From contig CAKSJL010000021.1 in the NCBI GenBank assembly GCA_934463345.1, forward strand, positions 1-23,579: a DNA stretch of 23,579 bases. The letters are read 5' to 3'. Every line of letters starts with the position of its first letter. Within the stretch, counting starts at the first letter, position 1. A program made the translations under genes and the position numbers. The notes below the pieces were generated by a model. The model ran no database searches and had not been told where the DNA came from. It saw nothing but the letters and a program-made list of their open reading frames with translations. The DNA is from an uncultured Oscillospiraceae bacterium. GTDB lineage: Bacteria > Bacillota > Clostridia > Oscillospirales > Ruminococcaceae. Shown here piece after piece: positions 6,617 to 16,289 of this stretch.

Positions 6617-7720
6617 TTATTCTTCCTCCGATTCAATTTCTATTTCTTCTTCATCATCATATTCTTCTGACGCATTTTCCTGAACTGTATCCTTCGTCTC
6701 GCTGTCATCGCCAATAACCGTCTGTTCGCCGTCCGGAATCAGTTCTTCGTCATCTTCTGTCCTTTCAATCTTTCCGGAACGTATCTTCGACTGACGTATA
6801 AGCTCCTTTGACTCGTCTGTATCAACATACAGCACATAGTCGCTGCCCATTCTCTTTACCCTGCTTCCGATAACGATCAGCAAAACCGCTGCACCAATAC
6901 AGCATACTGCTGAAAGTACCTGTGAAACCCTGATAGAACCTATCATGAGACTATCGGTTCTAAGTCCTTCTACAACCGCTCTCTCGCCGCCGTACCAGAA
7001 AAGATACATCAGAAAAATCTGTCCGTCAAATTTTCTGATCCTTTTAGCAAAAACAGCAAAAAGCACAAATCCCAGCAGACACCACAATGATTCATAAAGG
7101 AAACAAGGATGAACCGGAATGTCTGCATTCATTTCAAGAATATCAGCCGGACTATTCATATTATTTTTGGCTGAAATTATCCAGTCACGAATCTTTCCGC
7201 CGGACATTCCAAATAACCCGTCTGTATTGTATCCGAACGCTTCCTGGTTTGTAAAGTTGCCCCATCTTCCTATTCCCTGTCCGAGAAGAAAGCCGATTGA
7301 AACAACGTCCAGAAGCGGCAGAAGTCTGAGTTTTCTGAGCTTTGCAACAACTCCTCCGACAACTATTGCTCCGATTATACCGCCATATATGGCAAGCCCT
7401 CCGTTTCTGATGTTGAAAATATCTTTCCAGTTGCCAGCATAGCTGTCCCATTCCATTATAACATAATAGGCTCTTGCACCGATAATTGCACCAATTATAC
7501 CCGCAATAACAGCATCTATAGCTCTGTCCGGATCTACTCCGTATTTCTTCATCTGGGAAAATCCGTATATCATTGCAAGCATAAGACCTACTGTAATAAT
7601 AAGCCCGTACCATTTTATTCCAAGTCCGAATAATGTGAAAGCAGTATCCTTTACAGTGATGTCAATACCCAGCTTTGGAAAAACGATCTCATCCTGCCGG
7701 AGATCACTTATAGCTGTCAT
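6617..7720 (-). CDS. lgt: Prolipoprotein diacylglyceryl transferase Lgt with acidic tail
   Basis: 367 residues, longer than typical Lgt (about 270-290). Lgt moves diacylglycerol from phosphatidylglycerol to the lipobox cysteine of preprolipoproteins in the cytoplasmic membrane. The signature [13 protein letters not shown] is at 151-163 (Arg152, Asn155), HPCFLYES at 204-211 and GLRTDSL at 252-258 (Arg254, likely equal to the essential Arg239 of E. coli). Several hydrophobic segments are present. The position of E. coli His103 appears to be Tyr112 (GGLAIYGG). The last roughly 75 residues form a soluble tail ending in a polyacidic run ([16 protein letters not shown]). AAGGAG precedes the ATG; the gene begins 12 nt after the M16 peptidase stop. 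Confidence 0.95.
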   Translation of the reverse strand: MTAISDLRQDEIVFPKLGIDITVKDTAFTLFGLGIKWYGLIITVGLMLAMIYGFSQMKKYGVDPDRAIDAVIAGIIGAIIGARAYYVIMEWDSYAGNWKDIFNIRNGGLAIYGGIIGAIVVGGVVAKLRKLRLLPLLDVVSIGFLLGQGIGRWGNFTNQEAFGYNTDGLFGMSGGKIRDWIISAKNNMNSPADILEMNADIPVHPCFLYESLWCLLGFVLFAVFAKRIRKFDGQIFLMYLFWYGGERAVVEGLRTDSLMIGSIRVSQVLSAVCCIGAAVLLIVIGSRVKRMGSDYVLYVDTDESKELIRQSKIRSGKIERTEDDEELIPDGEQTVIGDDSETKDTVQENASEEYDDEEEIEIESEEE

Positions 7721-7732
7721 CCTATCATCTCC

Positions 7733-9001
7733 TTACTTTATAACTGATATTGTCATATTATTAGTATCAAATCGTTTACAGATCACCTTCTGAACATCCT
7801 CGACAGTCATATCTGAAAGCACTTTAACTGAGTCGTAAGGACCAACACCTGACATAAATGCAGAAATAAGATTGCTTGCAACAGCCTCAGGATTATTTCC
7901 GGCTCTTACAGATGTGCCGTATGTTGATTTCTTGATGCTGTCAAAAAGTCTGCGGTCAATACCCTCGACCTTAATTCTCTCAATTTCGTCAACAATATAT
8001 TCCATAACCTTTTCAGGATTTTCGGATTCACCGCTGAAAATAAGTGCAAAAAATCCATCGCTGGCAAATGTTTCAAAATCAAAGGTTGAGTTTATAAGCT
8101 CCTCATCCATAAGCTTTTTATAAAGAGGTGCGGAAGGATCAGAAATAATATTTCCTGCTATTGTACACTCCATTTCAGCTTTAAGTCTTGTATAGCCGGT
8201 TTCAGGTCTGCACTTTATTCCGATATTGAACATAGGAGTGCCGACCGGAAGATGCTCATACTTTGATTTTTCAAGCACTTCATAAGGCTCAGGAGGACAA
8301 ATTGTTTCAAGCTCCTGATTATCACAAGGCTTCAGAAGTCTGTCTGCAATTTCAAGAACCTCATCAGTTTTGACATTTCCTGCAATTGCAAGCACCATAT
8401 TATTGAGATTGTAAAATGTATTATAGCATTTATACAAAAGCTCTGCGTCAATTTTAGCAATACTTTCAATAGTTCCAGCAATATCAATTCTTACAGGATG
8501 ATTATGGTACATACCCTGGAGCATATTAAACAGAACCTTCCATGACGGATTATCATCACACATTCTTATTTCCTGTCCGATAATTCCCTGTTCCTTGTCA
8601 ACCGTTTCCTGTGTAAAATATGGATTCTGCACAAAGTCAAGCAGTATTTCAAGCGATTCTTTGTAGTGGTCTGAACAGCTGAAAAGATAACATGTCCTGT
8701 CAAACGATGTGTACGCATTCGCATTTGCACCAGTTTTAGCGTAAAGCTCAAATGCATCACAGTCCTCATTTTCAAAAAGCTTATGCTCCAGAAAGTGAGC
8801 TATGCCCTCCGGAACGGTTGTAAACTCCTTGTCCTTCTTAGTCTTAAAGCAGGTGTTTATTGAACCGTACTTCGTGCCGAAAAGAGCTTCCGTTGTACTG
8901 AATCCCTCCATTTCGCACACATAAATATCGAGTCCGGAAGGATGCTTTATATAATTACAGCTTTCCCCTGTCTGCTTGCAGACAATATTTTTAATTTCCA
9001 T
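7733..9001 (-). CDS. ymfH: M16 zinc metallopeptidase, YmfH-like catalytic partner
   Basis: 422 residues. The inverted zinc motif HFLEH is at 69-73 (ligands His69 and His73, catalytic Glu72), and a conserved glutamate, probably Glu144 in GQEIRM, completes the site. The rest has the two-lobed M16B fold, including a gate region GTPMFNIGIKC. It starts 2 nt after the stop of the paired M16 gene. In related systems an active and an inactive M16B subunit form a heterodimeric clamshell protease. Natural substrates are unknown; cytoplasmic peptide processing is likely because there is no signal peptide. Confidence 0.92.
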   Translation of the reverse strand: MEIKNIVCKQTGESCNYIKHPSGLDIYVCEMEGFSTTEALFGTKYGSINTCFKTKKDKEFTTVPEGIAHFLEHKLFENEDCDAFELYAKTGANANAYTSFDRTCYLFSCSDHYKESLEILLDFVQNPYFTQETVDKEQGIIGQEIRMCDDNPSWKVLFNMLQGMYHNHPVRIDIAGTIESIAKIDAELLYKCYNTFYNLNNMVLAIAGNVKTDEVLEIADRLLKPCDNQELETICPPEPYEVLEKSKYEHLPVGTPMFNIGIKCRPETGYTRLKAEMECTIAGNIISDPSAPLYKKLMDEELINSTFDFETFASDGFFALIFSGESENPEKVMEYIVDEIERIKVEGIDRRLFDSIKKSTYGTSVRAGNNPEAVASNLISAFMSGVGPYDSVKVLSDMTVEDVQKVICKRFDTNNMTISVIK

Positions 9002-9003
9002 GC

Positions 9004-10278
9004 TTATTCACCTCGCATTACATAGACTGTATCAAGCTTAAACGACCTTGCTGCTTCAATTATCTGTTCTCTTGTAATTGCAGAAATTCTTTCTGCATCC
9101 TGCTGCGGTGTTATCATTCTGCCGTTCGCATAGCAGCCAAAATACCATCCTATATACGAAGAGGTCGTATCTCCCACAGCCTTGAGGGCATTAATAACGC
9201 TCAGGACTGAATTTTTTACTTCCTCCTCAGAGAAGTTTCCATTTTTAATCTCATCAAGCTGATTCAAGATTTCTTTTTCAGTTTTTTCAATGTTTTCCTC
9301 TTCAATTCCGCAGTCAACCGTTATGGCTTTCTTAAACCGGTTGTAACGGGATGCGCAGTAATAGCAAAGGCTCTGTTTTTCTCTTACATTTGCAAACAGC
9401 TTTGAAAAAGGAGTTGCACCAAAAATAACATTCATAAGCCTTATAGCGTCGTCATCTTCACTTTCACTTTTTAGCACCATTACCATTTTACACTGATTTA
9501 CATCAAGCTTTTCCTCTGTCCTGCAAACCTCCTGTTTTAATGGACTCGGAGAATTAAAGACAACATTTTCGGGTTCTCTTTCAATGCCTGAAAATGCTTC
9601 TGTAATCATTTTTTCAGCCAATTCATTTTTTTCAGGACCAACATAATAAATTTCGATCTGCGCATTTCTGAGAAGCTTTTCATACGCTTCATATGCTGAC
9701 TGCGGCGTTACTGCATTTGCAGTTTCCTTTGTTCCATACGGAGAAAATGCACTTTTTTCACCAATGTATGCAGACTTTTCAGCCTGCATAAGAGCATAAA
9801 CCCTCTTATTGTTTATTTCAGAATCAATCGTGTCAAGCAGATCCTTTTTTCTGAATCCGAAAGGCTCTGCTGCAAATTCCTTTTTTCCGGTCTGTGCATT
9901 GGTGCATGAATTCGGTGAGAAAATACAGTCAAGGAGAATAGAAATTACTTCCTTTCCAATATCCTCCCCCTCAAGAGCGTATTTGCTGCAAATTGAGCTT
10001 ACGCAAACCTCAAGACGCTGTATGTCCGACAACTTTGAAACCTCAATATTTATATTTGCGCCATAAAGCGAATTAAGCTTTTCAGTTATTTCACTTATAT
10101 TTTTATATTTGCTGTTTGATGAGCCGATGATTCCTGCCGCCATAGCATTCTGCGAAGCAGTATTTCCGTCAAGCGGAGTTAAAAAAATCACCTTAACTCT
10201 CTCTGTTTTAAATTTCGGATCGATTATGGTAGTATATCCGATGCTTCCTTCAAGATCTTTTCTTGAATATTCCGCCAT
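9004..10278 (-). CDS. ymfF: M16 peptidase paralogue lacking the zinc motif, YmfF-like
   Basis: 424 residues with M16 architecture but no HxxEH: the equivalent N-terminal helix reads ISEITEKLNSLYGANINIEV. The C-lobe keeps the substrate-binding pattern GATPFSKLFANVREKQSLCYYC, with the Arg/Tyr region typical of non-catalytic M16B subunits. It is the first gene of the operon, with AAGGGAG before its ATG, and is followed at once by the active YmfH-like gene. It is probably the regulatory or substrate-binding half of a heterodimer. No signal peptide is present. Confidence 0.9.
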   Translation of the reverse strand: MAEYSRKDLEGSIGYTTIIDPKFKTERVKVIFLTPLDGNTASQNAMAAGIIGSSNSKYKNISEITEKLNSLYGANINIEVSKLSDIQRLEVCVSSICSKYALEGEDIGKEVISILLDCIFSPNSCTNAQTGKKEFAAEPFGFRKKDLLDTIDSEINNKRVYALMQAEKSAYIGEKSAFSPYGTKETANAVTPQSAYEAYEKLLRNAQIEIYYVGPEKNELAEKMITEAFSGIEREPENVVFNSPSPLKQEVCRTEEKLDVNQCKMVMVLKSESEDDDAIRLMNVIFGATPFSKLFANVREKQSLCYYCASRYNRFKKAITVDCGIEEENIEKTEKEILNQLDEIKNGNFSEEEVKNSVLSVINALKAVGDTTSSYIGWYFGCYANGRMITPQQDAERISAITREQIIEAARSFKLDTVYVMRGE

Positions 10279-10332
10279 ATTTTTCTCCCTTCATATTTTT
10301 AGAAATTATCTTCATAAGTGTCTGCCATTGAT

Positions 10333-10338
10333 ATTATA
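10333..10338 (-). promoter_or_regulatory. Extended -10 promoter of the M16-lgt-folD-GNAT operon
   Basis: On the minus strand TGATATAAT (TG + n + TATAAT) lies about 55 nt upstream of the ymfF-like ATG. Only a weak -35 (TTTTAT) is present at 17 nt, so the TG extension probably compensates. No other promoter is evident before the five genes that follow. Confidence 0.65.
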
Positions 10339-10409
10339 TCACATTTTCCATAATAATAAAAGTACTAATTCAAAAATTTCACAAGCTGAACATGTGCATA
10401 AACACGACT

Positions 10410-10438
10410 AAAGGGACGCTCACCAGGAACGTCCCTTT
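10410..10438 (-). terminator. Terminator of the chemoreceptor gene
   Basis: A 9-bp perfect stem (AAAGGGACG at 10410-10418, CGTCCCTTT at 10430-10438) with an 11-nt loop lies 20 nt past the chemoreceptor stop. The T-run is longer on the plus strand, so it may also insulate in the other direction. Confidence 0.75.
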
Positions 10439-10458
10439 TTAGTTAATCAAAATTTAAA

Positions 10459-12528
10459 TTAATATTTGTCATCGTCAAGATTTATAGTCAGCGGCTGATT
10501 TGCATCAGGTGCTGAAACAGGATCTTCTCTGTATGAGCCTGCCATTGATCCGCCTAATGAATCTCTGAGTCTGAACTGTGAAATCTCCTGCTGGAGCATC
10601 TGAGCCTGACCGGAAAGCTCCTCGCTTGCCGCAGCACTTTCTTCAGATGTAGCTGAGTTTGTCTGAACAACTGAAGAAATCTGTTCAAGTCCGATCGTAA
10701 TCTGATTGATAGCCTCAGCCTGCTGATTTGAAGCGTCCTGAATCTTCTGGATAGACTCAACAACCTTCTCTGAATGCTCGCTTACATCCTCAAGCGCCTT
10801 AGCTGTTTCCTTGGCGATTTCCATTCCCTTTTCAACGCTTGAAACTGAACCTTCAATAAGACGAGTTGTCTGCTTTGCAGCATCCGCACTCTTTGAAGCA
10901 AGATTTCTTACCTCGTCCGCAACAACAGAGAAACCTTTTCCTGCCGCGCCGGCTCTTGCAGCCTCAACAGCCGCATTAAGAGCGAGGATATTAGTCTGGA
11001 ACGCAATGTCATCGATAACCTTTATGATCTTGCTGATTTCAGCTGACGACTCGTTTATGTCGTTCATAGCGCTTACCATCTGCTGCATATATGTATTGCT
11101 GCTTTCAATACCCTTCTTGGACTCGCTTACAAAGCTTCCGGCAGTGTTTACATTCTGTGCATTCTGGTTTACCTGTTCTGAAACAGACATAATTGACGAT
11201 GTAAGCTGCTGGATTGAACTTGCCTGTTCTGTAGCACCCTGTGAAAGTGACTGCGCAGCTGTTGCAACCTGTTCTGCTCCTGAATTTACCTGATCTGCCG
11301 CTGTGTTAATTGAAGAAAGTGTATTGTTAAGTGAATTAATAATCTTGTTTAAGGAATTCTTGATTGAAGAGAAGTCACCAATATAGTTGATTGTTACCTC
11401 TCTTGTCATATCTCCGGAAGCCAGTGAATCCATATGTTCAGCAATATCAGAAATATACAGATTAAGGTTTTTCTGAACCTCTCTGAGGGAATCGGAAAGA
11501 TCACCAATTTCGTTGTTAGGACCTTCCTTTATCTCAAGCTTTAAGTTTCCGGCTGCCATTTCGCCTGCTGCCTTTCCAAGCTCTATAACAGGATTTACGA
11601 TTGTCTTTCCGGCAACAACACTTACAAGAATTATTACAAGAACAGAAACGCCGGCAGCAATTACTATGCAAACAATAAACGTTGTCATTCTGTTCTGGGT
11701 TATTTCATCAAGATGCAGACCTGCAAAAATCGCACCTACTACTTCGCCATCAGAATCAGTTAACGGCATATATGCACTCATAAACTGACTTCCAAAAATT
11801 TCAGTTGAAGCGGTATAGGTCTTCTGTTCATTAAGAACAGCCTTTGAAATTTCACTGCTCATTTTTGAGCCGACTGCTCTCTGATTATTTTCCATGATTG
11901 TTGTGCATATACGCTCATCATTCATAAAAATTGTGTACTCATTCTTTGTATCGCCCTTAAGCTCGTCCACGATTTCCTCGTTGTCAAGCGGATATGTAAT
12001 TGAGATCACGCCAACGATTTTACCGGCTGAGTTTTTCATAGGTGTGCCGGTTCTTGCGCCGAGCTTGATGTTGTTTCCCTGGGCAACCCCTGTAGTGGTT
12101 TCGTTATTCAGAGCCTTCTGGACATATTCAAGATTTGCAATTGAATCGTCTTTCTTATCGTTGTAATAACGGAATTTGACAATGCCCTGGTCATCAGTCA
12201 GTGTAATGCAGTCTGTGGACATGTTAGTTGTGTTGTAATATGAATCAACTGCTTTGTAGAGTGCATCATCATCGTTATTATCACATGCATCAATGAGCGG
12301 CGTATACGATGCAAGACCAGACGCTGCCTTTGCAGATTCGTCAAGGTATCTCTGTATCGTTGTTTCAAGCGCTTTAAGATTGTCCTCTGCATGTACTTCG
12401 ACATTGTCAACCAGCAGTTTGGTAAGCTGAGTATAGGTTGTCGCAAACACGACCATGATCGAACCCATAATCGCTATAGCTGCCATCGCAGCAAAGGTTG
12501 CCCTGATTTTTCTTCTTTTCTTCTTCAT
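10459..12528 (-). CDS. Methyl-accepting chemotaxis protein with Cache-type sensor
   Basis: 689 residues. A basic N-terminus, TM1 (about 10-31), an extracytoplasmic domain of about 250 residues with a Cache-like core ([21 protein letters not shown]...[13 protein letters not shown]), TM2 (about 283-307), HAMP (about 308-362) and a long cytoplasmic coiled coil. The signalling tip is unmistakable: [20 protein letters not shown] (505-524), then [21 protein letters not shown] consensus adaptation site ATSEESA is at 626-632 (Glu629/Glu630). There is no C-terminal CheR/CheB docking pentapeptide; the tail is acidic and short. It reports an unknown ligand to CheA/CheW, neither of which is in the window, and is a plausible substrate of the CheD encoded nearby. 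Transcribed divergently from fliM. Confidence 0.96.
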   Translation of the reverse strand: MKKKRRKIRATFAAMAAIAIMGSIMVVFATTYTQLTKLLVDNVEVHAEDNLKALETTIQRYLDESAKAASGLASYTPLIDACDNNDDDALYKAVDSYYNTTNMSTDCITLTDDQGIVKFRYYNDKKDDSIANLEYVQKALNNETTTGVAQGNNIKLGARTGTPMKNSAGKIVGVISITYPLDNEEIVDELKGDTKNEYTIFMNDERICTTIMENNQRAVGSKMSSEISKAVLNEQKTYTASTEIFGSQFMSAYMPLTDSDGEVVGAIFAGLHLDEITQNRMTTFIVCIVIAAGVSVLVIILVSVVAGKTIVNPVIELGKAAGEMAAGNLKLEIKEGPNNEIGDLSDSLREVQKNLNLYISDIAEHMDSLASGDMTREVTINYIGDFSSIKNSLNKIINSLNNTLSSINTAADQVNSGAEQVATAAQSLSQGATEQASSIQQLTSSIMSVSEQVNQNAQNVNTAGSFVSESKKGIESSNTYMQQMVSAMNDINESSAEISKIIKVIDDIAFQTNILALNAAVEAARAGAAGKGFSVVADEVRNLASKSADAAKQTTRLIEGSVSSVEKGMEIAKETAKALEDVSEHSEKVVESIQKIQDASNQQAEAINQITIGLEQISSVVQTNSATSEESAAASEELSGQAQMLQQEISQFRLRDSLGGSMAGSYREDPVSAPDANQPLTINLDDDKY

Positions 12529-12584
12529 TCAAATGTCAACTCCTAAGAAAAATTATTGGAATTATTTTAAATATGTTTTTTTAC

Positions 12585-12613
12585 AGTATAACACATGTTA
12601 AAATAAAAGTCAA
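12585..12613 (-). promoter_or_regulatory. Strong SigA-type promoter of the chemoreceptor
   Basis: Minus strand TTGACT (12608-12613), 17-nt spacer, TATACT (12585-12590), with TG one base before the -10. It lies about 57 nt upstream of the ATG. A SigA promoter rather than the SigD type common for chemotaxis genes is notable. Confidence 0.82.
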
Positions 12614-12832
12614 CCGTTTTGTATCAAAACAATAATTTTTTTGTTGATTTTAATTTTCAATTGTTCAAAAGCAACAATTATACAGCTTTTTACAAGCTAT
12701 TTTAAAAATAATAACTGCACATTTACTGTACTTTTTATGAAATTTAATCAGTATTGCATATATTGATTTGTTTATTATACATAAAATTACTTTAAAAAAT
12801 ATTTTTCTGTGGAATTTCATTAAAAATTATGG

Positions 12833-12838
12833 TATAAT
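12833..12838 (+). promoter_or_regulatory. Extended -10 promoter of the fliM operon
   Basis: TGGTATAAT (TG at 12830-12831, TATAAT at 12833-12838) lies about 80 nt before the fliM start in the 391-bp divergent region. No good -35 is present and no SigD-type GCCGATAA sequence was found. The stretch 12614-12820 is very AT-rich with no gene. Confidence 0.6.
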
Positions 12839-12919
12839 TAAAATGCTTTATTCCGGTCTGAATAATTTCCGGGATACTTTTGTGCTGACTTTCCATAAGA
12901 TTAATGCGAGGTGAACAGA

Positions 12920-13936
12920 ATGTCAGACGTATTGTCACAAAGCCAGATTGATGAACTGCTTAAGAATCTTAACAATGCTGATTCCAGTACGCTTGAGGAC
13001 ATGAGCGACAGCCTTTCTGAAAAAAAGGTCAGAAGCTATGACTTCAAAGCACCGAAAAAATTTACCAAAGAGCAGCTTAAATCAATAGGCAACATATATG
13101 AATCATATTCACGCTCTCTTTCCTCATATCTTACAAGTATAACAAGGTTTTACTGCAAGGTTGAGGTTCTTCAGATAGAAGAGCAGCATTTTTATGAATA
13201 CAGCAACGCTCTTCCTGATTATACAATGATGGGCAACATAGATCTTTCATTCAATTCAAATGATGATATTCTTGACACAAAATGCATGATCCAGTTTTCA
13301 AATGCAATTACATTTTCCTTGATCGACCGTATGCTCGGCGGTTACGGAAAAAACATGGACATATCAAGAAACTTCACAGATATTGAAATAAGAATAATGC
13401 GTAATGTATTCAACAAAATGGCGTTCTTCTTCCAGGATATTTTTTCGCCGTTTCTGAATGTTACAGCTTCGCTTTCTGAAATTGAAACAAACGCCAGAGT
13501 AAACCAGCCTATATATGCTGATGAGGTAATCGTTTTAGCAACTCTGGAAATAGAGTACAACGACGTTAAGAATATCGTTACAATTGCTGTGCCGGCTATA
13601 ACCATGGAAGCTGTTGTTTCAAAGGATACAGCCGGAAATTCTAACATGACAAGACATGTAAATACTGCAAGAGAAAAGGAATGCCGTGAGGGAATAATAA
13701 AAAGAATCTCAAGATCTGATTTCAAGATCGAGGCAATGCTTGCGGAAACAGATGTAAATCTAAGAGAGATCCTCTCACTTCATACAAATGATGTTCTCTT
13801 GTTAAACGTCCCGATTGACCATAATATTTCGCTTATGGTCAACAATGAAAAGCTTTTTGACGGAAAGCTCGGAATAGTCAACCATAAAAAGGCTATAAAA
13901 ATCTGTAATGTTTATGACACAAGGAGATCAAAATGA
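12920..13936 (+). CDS. fliM: Flagellar switch protein FliM
   Basis: 338 residues from ATG 12920, with GAGGTG about 6 nt upstream; a GTG at 12911 overlaps that site and is less likely. The N-terminus LSQSQIDELL (residues 5-14) is the FliM motif that binds phosphorylated CheY. The middle domain has YDFKAPKKFTKEQLKSI, the CheC-like core and LIDRMLGGYGKN; the C-terminal SpoA domain (about 250-335) includes VNLREILSLHTNDVLLL. In flagellate bacteria FliM forms the cytoplasmic C-ring with FliG and FliN/FliY and reverses rotation. It overlaps fliY by 4 nt (ATGA). Confidence 0.96.
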   Translation: MSDVLSQSQIDELLKNLNNADSSTLEDMSDSLSEKKVRSYDFKAPKKFTKEQLKSIGNIYESYSRSLSSYLTSITRFYCKVEVLQIEEQHFYEYSNALPDYTMMGNIDLSFNSNDDILDTKCMIQFSNAITFSLIDRMLGGYGKNMDISRNFTDIEIRIMRNVFNKMAFFFQDIFSPFLNVTASLSEIETNARVNQPIYADEVIVLATLEIEYNDVKNIVTIAVPAITMEAVVSKDTAGNSNMTRHVNTAREKECREGIIKRISRSDFKIEAMLAETDVNLREILSLHTNDVLLLNVPIDHNISLMVNNEKLFDGKLGIVNHKKAIKICNVYDTRRSK

Positions 13937-15855
13937 GTGATTCTGTTTTAGATGAGATGAAAACCGATGCTCTTGGGGAAGCATATAACGTTGCTATGGG
14001 TTCAGCGGCATCCGCTGTTTCGGGAATGATCGATTCAACTGTATCTATTACAGCTCCTGTAGTAAATGTCTGCAAGGCGGGCGAGGTAGTAAGAACCAAG
14101 CTCAAACAGTCAGTAAAGGGCATTCTCTTCAACAAGGGAGAGGAATGCGTATATGTGAAAATAAAGTTCAAAAAGGGCATAAAGGGAACTTCTCTTATGG
14201 TTTTCAACCGAGAAGATATACAAATGCTTGTAAGCAAGCTTATGGGTATGCCTATGGAGCCTGATGACGACTTTGAATTTGACGAAATGAGCCTTTCGGC
14301 TGTAACCGAACTTATGAACCAGATGATGGGTGCTGCTGCAACGTCGCTTTCGCAGTTTCTGAATACCGCTGTTGAAATCGCACCTCCTGAGGCTGTTGTT
14401 TCAGACGAGACAAAAACGCTTTATAAGATGTTGGGTATTGCTTCTGCGGACACTGTCTGTGCAATATCGCATGACTTTGAGGCTGACAACGCTTTTGACA
14501 GCAGGTTTATAACGCTGCTTCCGATTGAACTTGCTTCGGAAATCGCCAATATCCTTACCGGCGGCGGAGAGGATGAAGAAGACGAGTACGATGAAGATGA
14601 CGAGGAAGAATACGAGGACGAAGAACCTGACGACGATGATGAGGATGACGAAGAAGAGGACGAACCGGAAGAGGATGAGGAAGAACCCAAAGACGATTAC
14701 TTTGCGTCTGATTCTGAAAATCTGAGCGAGGAAAAACGTGACGCAATCGGTGAAATCCAAAACATTATGATGGGTTCATCTGCAACGGCTCTTTCAAACT
14801 TCATGAATGCAAAGGTCTGGATCACCACTCCTCGTGTTGAGGTAATGAAAGCCGGCAATTTTGATTTTGAAGAGCTTGACCCGTCAATATGTGTTAAGAT
14901 AAAATACATAAAGGGTATTCATGGCGCATCCATTCTCGTACTTAAGCAAAGCGATGTTCAGATGATGGTAAATCAGCTTATGGGGCTTCCGCCTGTATTA
15001 AGCGATGATTTTGAATTCAATGAAATGAATATCTCGGCTGTATGCGAAATCATGAACCAGATGATGGGCGCATCCGCCACAACACTTTCTGAAATAATCG
15101 CAACTCCTACTGATATCTCTACACCGGAAGCTATTGTAATAGACTCAATAGATGATATTCTGAAAATCAGCAATATCAACAGTAATGACAAGGTCTGCGC
15201 AGTTTCATTTGATCTGACAATCGACAATGTTATAAGCAGTCATTTTGTCACAATGCTTTCAATAGACCTTGCTAATGAAATGGCGGACAAGGTCATGAAG
15301 AGCTACTCGTCAGAGCTTGAAAACTACTCTGACAAATCCGCAAAGGAAGCAAAGGAAAAAGAGAAAAAATCAAAGCGTGAAAAACCTGAAAAGAAAAAGG
15401 CTGAACCGAAAAAAGAGGAAGCTCCTAAAAAGGAATCCAAACCTGAGAATGCGGCAAAGCCTAAGCCTGCAAAGCCTGCTGCAAGTCCAAAGCCGCAGAC
15501 AAGCAGTGTGCTCAGCGGAGGAACATCTGCTGCAAAAACGCTCAATGTTGAGGAATTTCACATGAATTCACTTGAGGACGAAAATGAAATAGACGGACGC
15601 TCGTTCCTGACAGAAAAGCAGTATAAAAATCTGCGTTCTCTGCTTGACGTTCCTATGGAGGTTTCTGTAAGAATCGGCTCTACTCAAAAGAGCATCGACG
15701 AGGTCGGAAACTTTACAAGAGGAACTATTATAGAGCTTGATACGCTCGCCAACGAGCCTGTTGACATAATGGTCAACGGAAATCTGATTGCAAAAGGTGA
15801 TGTCGTTGTTGTTGACGATAATTTTGCCGTAAGAATAACAGAAATTATAAAATAA
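13933..15855 (+). CDS. fliY: FliY-type switch phosphatase with two tandem CheC domains
   Basis: 640 residues; Bacillus FliY has about 380. Order: CheC-like domain 1 (1-212), acidic linker (about 213-255, almost all Asp/Glu), CheC-like domain 2 (about 262-458), a Lys/Glu/Pro-rich linker (about 468-525), then a FliN/SpoA domain (about 560-640; LLDVPMEVSVRIG...VVVVDDNFAVRI). The CheC phosphatase motif D/S-x3-E-x2-N-x22-P occurs four times intact: D12/E16/N19/P42, S122/E126/N129/P152, D270/E274/N277/P300 and S368/E372/N375/P398. The two CheC halves are clearly duplicates (both contain NQMMGA). The N-terminal CheY-P docking peptide of classical FliY is absent. Predicted role: dephosphorylating CheY-P at the switch, with the SpoA domain anchoring it to the FliM ring. 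Preceded by AAGGAGA in the end of fliM. Confidence 0.92.
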   Translation: MSDSVLDEMKTDALGEAYNVAMGSAASAVSGMIDSTVSITAPVVNVCKAGEVVRTKLKQSVKGILFNKGEECVYVKIKFKKGIKGTSLMVFNREDIQMLVSKLMGMPMEPDDDFEFDEMSLSAVTELMNQMMGAAATSLSQFLNTAVEIAPPEAVVSDETKTLYKMLGIASADTVCAISHDFEADNAFDSRFITLLPIELASEIANILTGGGEDEEDEYDEDDEEEYEDEEPDDDDEDDEEEDEPEEDEEEPKDDYFASDSENLSEEKRDAIGEIQNIMMGSSATALSNFMNAKVWITTPRVEVMKAGNFDFEELDPSICVKIKYIKGIHGASILVLKQSDVQMMVNQLMGLPPVLSDDFEFNEMNISAVCEIMNQMMGASATTLSEIIATPTDISTPEAIVIDSIDDILKISNINSNDKVCAVSFDLTIDNVISSHFVTMLSIDLANEMADKVMKSYSSELENYSDKSAKEAKEKEKKSKREKPEKKKAEPKKEEAPKKESKPENAAKPKPAKPAASPKPQTSSVLSGGTSAAKTLNVEEFHMNSLEDENEIDGRSFLTEKQYKNLRSLLDVPMEVSVRIGSTQKSIDEVGNFTRGTIIELDTLANEPVDIMVNGNLIAKGDVVVVDDNFAVRITEIIK

Positions 15856-15860
15856 TTTTA

Positions 15861-15895
15861 CAGGTCAGCCGCATTGATCAGACGGCAATGTCCTG
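15861..15895 (+). other. Imperfect hairpin between fliY and cheY
   Basis: CAGG (15861-15864) and GCCG (15868-15871) pair with CGGC (15883-15886) and CCTG (15892-15895) in the 68-nt gap before cheY, without a T-run. It may be a processing or attenuation structure that sets cheY-cheC-cheD levels apart from the switch genes. Confidence 0.35.
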
Positions 15896-15923
15896 AAATA
15901 ATTATAAAGGAGAGTATTTTATT

Positions 15924-16283
15924 ATGAGTAAAATTTTAATTGCTGATGACGCAGCATTTATGAGAATGATGGTAAAGGATTCACTTACAAAAAACGGATA
16001 CACTGATATCGTTGAAGCAGCTGACGGCGAAATTGCCTGCAAGCTTTATGAATCTGAAAAGCCGGATCTTGTAATAATGGATATTACCATGCCTAACAAG
16101 ACAGGAATTGAGGCGCTCAGAGACATAAAGGCTTCTGATTCTTCGGCAAAGGTAATAATGTGCTCTGCAATGGGTCAGGAAGCAATGGTAGTTGAAGCAA
16201 TAAAGCTGGGTGCGCTTGACTTTATTGTAAAGCCATTTAAACCGGAGAGAATAATCCAGGCAGTAACAAAGGTTCTGGGGTAA
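15924..16283 (+). CDS. cheY: Chemotaxis response regulator CheY
   Basis: 119 residues, a single receiver domain with no output domain. The acidic pair Asp8/Asp9, phosphoacceptor Asp53 (in LVIMDITMP), Ser81 in the Thr/Ser position (MCSAMGQ) and Lys103 (VKPFKP) are all present. GGAGAG precedes the ATG. Phosphorylated by CheA elsewhere, CheY-P would bind the FliM N-terminal peptide and be dephosphorylated by FliY and CheC. The position directly after fliY matches Bacillus/Clostridium flagellar operons. Confidence 0.96.
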   Translation: MSKILIADDAAFMRMMVKDSLTKNGYTDIVEAADGEIACKLYESEKPDLVIMDITMPNKTGIEALRDIKASDSSAKVIMCSAMGQEAMVVEAIKLGALDFIVKPFKPERIIQAVTKVLG

Positions 16284-16289
16284 GCTCTC

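Noticed and set aside
14421..14690. Minus-strand reading frame made almost entirely of serine
   Set aside because: It is the antisense shadow of the Asp/Glu codons in the acidic linker of fliY.
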